Shown here: positions 48,352-54,397 of the stretch, one piece after another
Layout: each line of letters starts with the position of its first letter
How positions within the stretch are numbered: the first letter of the stretch is position 1
Origin: Conexibacter sp. CPCC 205762
GTDB lineage: Bacteria > Actinomycetota > Thermoleophilia > Solirubrobacterales > Solirubrobacteraceae
DNA length: 54,397 nucleotides
Assembly: GCF_030646155.1 (NCBI RefSeq)
Contig: NZ_JAUTDN010000040.1
Coordinates: 1-54,397 of the forward strand
Direction: 5' to 3'
Program-made: the position numbers and the translations under genes
Notes under the pieces: model-generated
Seen by the model: the letters and a program-made list of their open reading frames with translations, nothing else
Databases searched by the model: none
Told to the model about the DNA's origin: nothing

Positions 48352-49566
48352 ATGGGATCAGCAGCGCAGACGCAGGCCGAGGTGACGGAGGAGGTCGCGC
48401 GACGCTACTTCGCCGCCGTCGCGGCACGCGATCCCGAGGCGATGGCGGCCTGCTGGAAGGCGGGCGGGATCGACCGCCTCCACGGGCAGGCGGAGCTGGT
48501 CGCGCCAGACGACGTCCGGACGTACTTCCGCGCGCTGTTCGACGCCTTCCCCGACCTCACCGTCGAGGTCCTCTCGACCACCGCCGACACCGAGCGCTGC
48601 GCCGTCCGCTGGCGGCTGACGGCGACCTTCGCCGGCCCCGGCCGCTTCCAGGGCTTCGCCCCGACCGGCGCGCGCGTCGCCTTCGAGGCGGTCGACGTCG
48701 TGCAGGTCGCCGACGGGCTCGTGGTCGGCAACGACGCCTACCTCGACGGCGCCGACGTGGCGCGCCAGCTCGGCGTGCTGCCGCCCAGAGACTCCGGCCA
48801 GGAGCGCTCGATGACGGCGCTCGTCAACGCCCGCACGATCGTCGCCGGCAAGCTGGCGGCGGCGCCGCCGGAGCGGATCGCCGACGGCGTCTGGGTCGTC
48901 AGAGGCGGGCTGCCGAGAAAGCTGATGAACGTCTACCTGCTGGAGGAGCCGGGCGGCGGCGTGACGCTGTTCGACGCCGGCGTCGCCTCGATGACGCCGG
49001 CGCTGGCGGCGATCGGCGCGCGGATGGGCGGGATCAGACGGATCGTGCTCGGCCACGCCCACCCCGACCACCGCGGCGCCGCCGCCGGCCTCGACGCCGA
49101 CGTCCTCTGCCACGCCGCCGACCGCGCCGACGCCGAGGGCGACGGCGGCGTCCACTACATGGACCTGTCGCAGCTCGACATCCACGGCCGCATGTCGATG
49201 CCGCGGCTGCTCAGACACTGGGACGGCGGGCCGGTGCAGATCGCCGGCACGGTCGCCGAGGGCGACGAGATCGCCGGCTTCGAGGTCGTCCACCTGCCCG
49301 GCCACGCGCCCGGCCTGATCGGGCTGTGGCGCGCCTCCGACCGGCTCGCGCTCGCCAGCGACACCTTCTACACGCTCGATCCGCAGACCGGGATCCCCGG
49401 CCACGTGCGCGTGCCGCACCGCGCCTTCAACGCCGACACGGCGCAGGCGCGCGAGTCGATCCGCAAGCTCGCCGGGCTGCGGCCCGCGACCGCCTGGTCG
49501 GGCCACGACAAGCCGCTGAGCGGCGACGTCGCCTCCGCGCTGCTGCGAGCGGCGGACGCCGGGTAG
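48352..49566 (+). CDS. SnoaL-like domain fused to MBL-fold hydrolase
   Basis: The 404-aa protein has two domains. Residues about 8-140 are SnoaL/ester-cyclase-like (VARRYFAAVAARDPEAMAAC, ALFDAFPDLTVEVLSTTADT). Residues about 160-400 are MBL-fold with VYLLEEPGGGVTLFDAG, GHAHPDHRGAAAG (HxHxDH), LPGHAPGLIGL, ASDTFY and WSGHDKPL. Both domains look intact. The DNA shows no stop or frame change between them, so the fusion appears genuine. AAGCGAGGAGAG lies before the ATG. The function is unknown. Confidence 0.88.
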   Translation: MGSAAQTQAEVTEEVARRYFAAVAARDPEAMAACWKAGGIDRLHGQAELVAPDDVRTYFRALFDAFPDLTVEVLSTTADTERCAVRWRLTATFAGPGRFQGFAPTGARVAFEAVDVVQVADGLVVGNDAYLDGADVARQLGVLPPRDSGQERSMTALVNARTIVAGKLAAAPPERIADGVWVVRGGLPRKLMNVYLLEEPGGGVTLFDAGVASMTPALAAIGARMGGIRRIVLGHAHPDHRGAAAGLDADVLCHAADRADAEGDGGVHYMDLSQLDIHGRMSMPRLLRHWDGGPVQIAGTVAEGDEIAGFEVVHLPGHAPGLIGLWRASDRLALASDTFYTLDPQTGIPGHVRVPHRAFNADTAQARESIRKLAGLRPATAWSGHDKPLSGDVASALLRAADAG

Positions 49567-49579
49567 CCTTCGGCGGCAG

Positions 49580-49935
49580 ATGGGACGCCGCAGCCGCCAG
49601 CGCGACAAGCAGGACAGACTCCAGGCGCCGAACGCCGACTACCGCGACGCCGACGGCAACGTGCTGACGCTGCGCGGCGCGCTCTCGCTCGCGACGCGGC
49701 GGCAGTACGCCGAGGTCATCGGCGGCTCGCCGCTGTCGGCCGAGGACGCCTGGCAGCGCGCGGTCGAGTTCCTGTTCGAGCGGCTGGCCGTGCGCTGGAC
49801 GATCCACGACGTGCCGATCGAGAAGCAGAAGGAGCTGCTGCAGCGCTACCGCTTCTCCTCGCAGGACGAGCGCCATTGGATCCGCGACACGCTGCGCGAG
49901 CACCTCGCCGAGCACTTCCCCGACCTGAGAGCGCC

Positions 49936-49939
<4 letters not shown>
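49580..49939 (+). CDS. Conserved hypothetical protein
   Basis: The 119-aa soluble, mostly helical protein begins MGRRSRQRDKQDRLQAPNAD and has ALSLATRRQYAEVIGGSPLS and DERHWIRDTLREHLAEHFPD. The basic start could bind nucleic acid. No named family was recognised. It lies 13 bp after the MBL fusion gene, and its stop overlaps the aminopeptidase start (ATGA), so all three are probably cotranscribed. Confidence 0.75.
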
Positions 49940-51033
<1,094 letters not shown>

Positions 51034-51043
51034 GCGCATCGGG

Positions 51044-51077
51044 CAGTCACCAGACGTTCACTTCGGCGTCACAGGTC
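51044..51077 (+). promoter_or_regulatory. PHO-box-like triple direct repeat
   Basis: Three units with a TCAC core occur at 51047, 51058 and 51069, exactly 11 bp apart (aGTCACc, cGTTCACt, gCGTCACa). The middle one, GTTCACTTCGG, agrees with the Streptomyces PhoP direct-repeat unit at about ten of eleven positions as I recall that consensus. It lies upstream of a secreted alkaline phosphatase, as expected for PhoP control under phosphate starvation. Confidence 0.6.
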
Positions 51078-51081
51078 GGCA

Positions 51082-51130
51082 ACTACATCGTGTAGTAGGC
51101 ACGACACGGTACGCGGCGTTGTTGCGTACC
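51082..51130 (+). promoter_or_regulatory. Two small dyads in the phosphatase leader
   Basis: ACTACA-tcg-TGTAGT (51082-51096) is a perfect 6-bp dyad just after the PHO-like repeats. GGTACGC-n9-GCGTACC (51108-51130) is a perfect 7-bp stem just before the ribosome site AAGGGAG. The second could fold in the mRNA leader, but no known riboregulator was recognised. Confidence 0.4.
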
Positions 51131-51153
51131 ACCACAAGGGAGACCTCCGTCCC

Positions 51154-53019
51154 ATGAACAAGCGTGCCCTGTCCACCATCGCCCTGCTCGGCGCGACCGG
51201 CGCGGTCGTCGCGGGCGGCGTCGCGATCGGTGCCGGCGGCGTCAACGAGGACCAGTCGGCGACGCTCGCCGGCAAGATCGACTCCTCCAAGCCCAAGAAC
51301 GTCATCCTGCTGATCGGCGACGGCATGGGCGACTCCGAGGTCACGATCGGCCGCTACTACGGCAAGGGCGCCGCCGGCCGCCTGAACATGGACAGACTGC
51401 CGTTCCGCGGCAGCTCGATCCACTACGTGCTGTCGCCCGGCGCCGGCCCGAACTACGCGCCCAACTACGCCGGCGACTCGGCGCCGACCGCGACCGCGTG
51501 GTCGACCGGCAAGCGCACGCAGGACGGCCGCGTCTCGCAGGGGCCGTCGACCGCCGCCAACGTGCCCGGCAGCAACGAGGGCTACAGAACCTACATGGAG
51601 ATGGCGAAGGCGGCCGGCAAGGCCACCGGCAACGTCTCGACCGCCGAGATCACCGACGCGACGCCGGCTGGTCCCTCCTCGCACATCTCGCAGCGCGGCT
51701 GCCAGGGCCCGGCCGACACGCGCACGTCCTGCCTGAGCGAGTCCAAGAGCAGAGGCGGCCTCGGCTCGATCGCCGAGCAGGAGGCCGACAACGGCTTCGA
51801 CGTCGTCCTCGGCGGCGGCCGCGCCCGCTGGGAGCAGACGCTCGACGACAACTCGGGCAACGTCATCCAGTACGCCGCGCAGAGAGGCTACTCGCAGTAC
51901 GTCACCGACAAGGCCGGCCTCGCGGGCGTCAGCTCGCTGAGAAACGGCAAGGTGCTCGGCCTCTTCAACGCGTCGAACATGACGACCGAGTTCAGACCGC
52001 TCTACGCGCGTACTGACAGATGGCTGACCGACAACGCCGGCACGCTCGACCCGACGCTCAACGGCGGCGGCGCGAACGTGGCCTGCACCGACGGCCAGCG
52101 CGCGGCGACCAACGAGCCGTCGCTCGCCGAGATGACGCAGAAGGCGATCGACCTGCTGAAGGACAACGCCAACGGCTTCGTGCTGCAGGCCGAGGGCGCC
52201 TCGATCGACAAGCGCGACCACGCCGCTGACGTCTGCGGCCAGATCGGCGAGCTGCTCGAGCTCGACGACGCGGTCGGCGTCGCGCAGGAGTTCCAGCGCA
52301 CCCACCCGGACACGCTGATCATCGTCACGGCGGACCACTCGCACACGTCGCAGATCATCAACGCGACCTCGAAGCCGGCGACCGGCTCCTCGTACGCGAC
52401 GGTCAGAACGGCTGACGGCGCGCCGATGCGCGTCACGTACGGCACGAAGGACACGGGCGACGGCGCGACCGCCACCGGTTCGCAGGATCACACCGGCGCG
52501 ACCGTCCCGGTGTGGGCGTCGGGCCCGCAGGCCGCCAACATCCAGGGCACGATCGACCAGACCGACATCTTCGCGGTCCTCAACGGCTTCGCGCCGAGCA
52601 AGGTCGCGCAGGGCGAGAAGGGCGACGCCGGCGCTCAGGGTGACAAGGGCGACAAGGGCGACACCGGCGTCCAGGGCCCGCAGGGCAACACCGGCGTCAA
52701 CGGCGCCAACGGCGCGACGGGCCCGATCGGCGCGACCGGCGCCACCGGCCCGAAGGGCGACAAGGGCGCGACCGGCGCGGCCGGCCGCGACGCCAAGGTC
52801 ACGTGCAAGCTGACCGGCAGAAGAGGCGTCAAGTGCACGATCGTGTACAAGGGCGGCAAGTCGGTCAAGAAGGCGTCGCTCGTGCGCAACGGCAAGACCG
52901 TCGCGAGCGCGAAGGTCGCCCGCAACGGCGCGGTCACCTTCAAGAGCAAGCAGGCGCTGAAGAAGGGCTCGTACAAGGTCGTCGCCGGCGGCCTGAGCAC
53001 GAAGCTCGTCCTGCGCTAG
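51154..53019 (+). CDS. Secreted alkaline phosphatase with collagen-like stalk
   Basis: The 621-aa exported PhoA-type phosphatase has an N-terminal hydrophobic signal (about 5-28). The metal site is VILLIGDGMGDSEV (Asp about 56), the nucleophile YAGDSAPTATAWSTGKRT (Ser about 109) and later ligands are in SIDKRDHAADV, IIVTADHSHTSQI and GSQDHTGATVPVWASG. Residues 487-546 form 20 uninterrupted Gly-X-Y triplets (GEKGDAGAQGDKGDKGD...). A basic C-terminal domain (547-621; DAKVTCKLTGRRGVKCTIVY) has two Cys. The stalk probably trimerises and holds the enzyme at or outside the cell surface (inference). Hand count gives 10 AGA of 29 Arg codons. Confidence 0.94.
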   Translation: MNKRALSTIALLGATGAVVAGGVAIGAGGVNEDQSATLAGKIDSSKPKNVILLIGDGMGDSEVTIGRYYGKGAAGRLNMDRLPFRGSSIHYVLSPGAGPNYAPNYAGDSAPTATAWSTGKRTQDGRVSQGPSTAANVPGSNEGYRTYMEMAKAAGKATGNVSTAEITDATPAGPSSHISQRGCQGPADTRTSCLSESKSRGGLGSIAEQEADNGFDVVLGGGRARWEQTLDDNSGNVIQYAAQRGYSQYVTDKAGLAGVSSLRNGKVLGLFNASNMTTEFRPLYARTDRWLTDNAGTLDPTLNGGGANVACTDGQRAATNEPSLAEMTQKAIDLLKDNANGFVLQAEGASIDKRDHAADVCGQIGELLELDDAVGVAQEFQRTHPDTLIIVTADHSHTSQIINATSKPATGSSYATVRTADGAPMRVTYGTKDTGDGATATGSQDHTGATVPVWASGPQAANIQGTIDQTDIFAVLNGFAPSKVAQGEKGDAGAQGDKGDKGDTGVQGPQGNTGVNGANGATGPIGATGATGPKGDKGATGAAGRDAKVTCKLTGRRGVKCTIVYKGGKSVKKASLVRNGKTVASAKVARNGAVTFKSKQALKKGSYKVVAGGLSTKLVLR

Positions 53020-53053
53020 TCAGCAGCAGCTCGGTTCACACCCGCTGACCACG

Positions 53054-53084
53054 ACGCCGCGCACGGCCCTTCCGTGCGCGGCGT
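53054..53084. terminator. Hairpin between convergent genes
   Basis: ACGCCGCGCACGG-ccctt-CCGTGCGCGGCGT is a perfect 13-bp stem with a 5-nt loop. It lies between the stop codons of the phosphatase and the convergent deacetylase-like gene and probably terminates both. A T-containing stretch (TCGTCGTT) follows on the plus strand. Confidence 0.8.
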
Positions 53085-53104
53085 TCGTCGTTCCGGCGGG
53101 GTGT

Positions 53105-54220
<1,116 letters not shown>

Positions 54221-54364
54221 CGCTCTCCTCTTCCGTCGCGGGGACGTTGGCGATCCTCGGCGGTGCGCGGGCGGGTGGGAATGGGGAGATCGACGTATTC
54301 GCGGTGCGGGTGCGGCGCGGCGTGGCGGGGGGCGCGGGCGCGGGCGCGGCGCCGCCGCGGCGGG
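54221..54364. other. Terminal intergenic segment
   Basis: This holds the upstream region of the deacetylase-like gene and then increasingly G/C-only sequence. No gene, promoter box or hairpin could be supported. Confidence 0.5.
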
Positions 54365-54394
54365 GGCGGGCGCAGTGGCGGCGGGCGCAGCGGC
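54365..54394. repeat. 15-bp tandem repeat at the right edge
   Basis: Two copies of GGCGGGCGCAGYGGC (Y = T then C) are followed by the first three bases of a third. Copy number beyond the edge is unknown. As the left edge is also a tandem repeat, both ends may be assembly breaks. Confidence 0.7.
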
Positions 54395-54397
54395 GGC

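Overview
The window is a stretch of very high-GC chromosome with dense, mostly short-spaced genes, many GTG starts, TGATG/ATGA/GTGA overlaps and GGAGG-type ribosome sites. The protein repertoire (actinobacterial amidohydrolases, DUF1501/DUF1800 pair, DUF4333 lipoprotein, small proline/arginine-rich membrane protein, PHO-box-like repeats) suggests an actinobacterium. A Thermoleophilia/Solirubrobacterales member such as a Conexibacter relative is my best guess, by inference only. An oddity is frequent use of the arginine codon AGA in a genome whose other third positions are almost all G or C. No tRNA, rRNA, CRISPR array or transposase was seen. Both ends of the window lie in short tandem repeats, as expected for contig breaks.

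Layout. 1-2556 (-): a partial NB-ARC/AAA-type regulator entered through a 21-bp tandem repeat. 2675-4618: DHFR-like protein, TfoX-like protein, a Phd/PIN toxin-antitoxin pair with a palindromic operator, and an atypical small ORF. 4680-10581: peroxiredoxin, Fpg/Nei-like glycosylase, APH-type kinase, two exported or membrane proteins, aldehyde dehydrogenase. 10731-12753: MFS exporter plus TetR regulator. 12754-15954 (-): cupredoxin, DUF1800 and DUF1501 in one overlapping operon. 16054-21078: cyclophilin, NUDIX coupled to DEAD-box helicase, quinone oxidoreductase, PfkB kinase, SnoaL-like protein.

21169-38906 is the most interesting region: about 18 kb that looks like one catabolic island. It holds two copies of the set {XRE-cupin regulator, COG0402 amidohydrolase, ketopantoate-reductase-like enzyme}. 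A five-gene minus-strand operon (amidohydrolase, permease, binding lipoprotein, fused ABC ATPase-permease, reductase) diverges from regulator, MhpD-like hydratase and 3-hydroxyisobutyrate-dehydrogenase-like genes. A second minus-strand operon (M24 creatinase-like protein, 2-oxoacid dehydrogenase E1alpha, E2, E1beta, second reductase) has its own sigma70-like promoter. The likely logic is uptake of a nitrogenous compound, hydrolytic deamination, interconversion of 2-oxo and 2-hydroxy acids, and oxidative decarboxylation to an acyl-CoA. The substrate cannot be told from sequence.

39136-54220: two small membrane proteins, citrate synthase, GNAT, DUF4333 lipoprotein, PfkB kinase coupled to a YgjP-like metalloprotease, secreted lipase, MetF, GNAT, two MBL-fold proteins (one fused to a SnoaL domain), an M29 aminopeptidase, an alkaline phosphatase fused to a collagen-like stalk and preceded by three 11-bp-spaced PHO-box-like units, and a histone-deacetylase-like amidohydrolase.

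A separate signal is a palindromic element of 21+5+21 bp. One copy lies between convergent genes (20535-20581). A clearly related copy (36314-36360) lies inside the E2 coding sequence and is translated as part of the interdomain linker. A third hairpin with the same geometry (42650-42696) lies between convergent genes.
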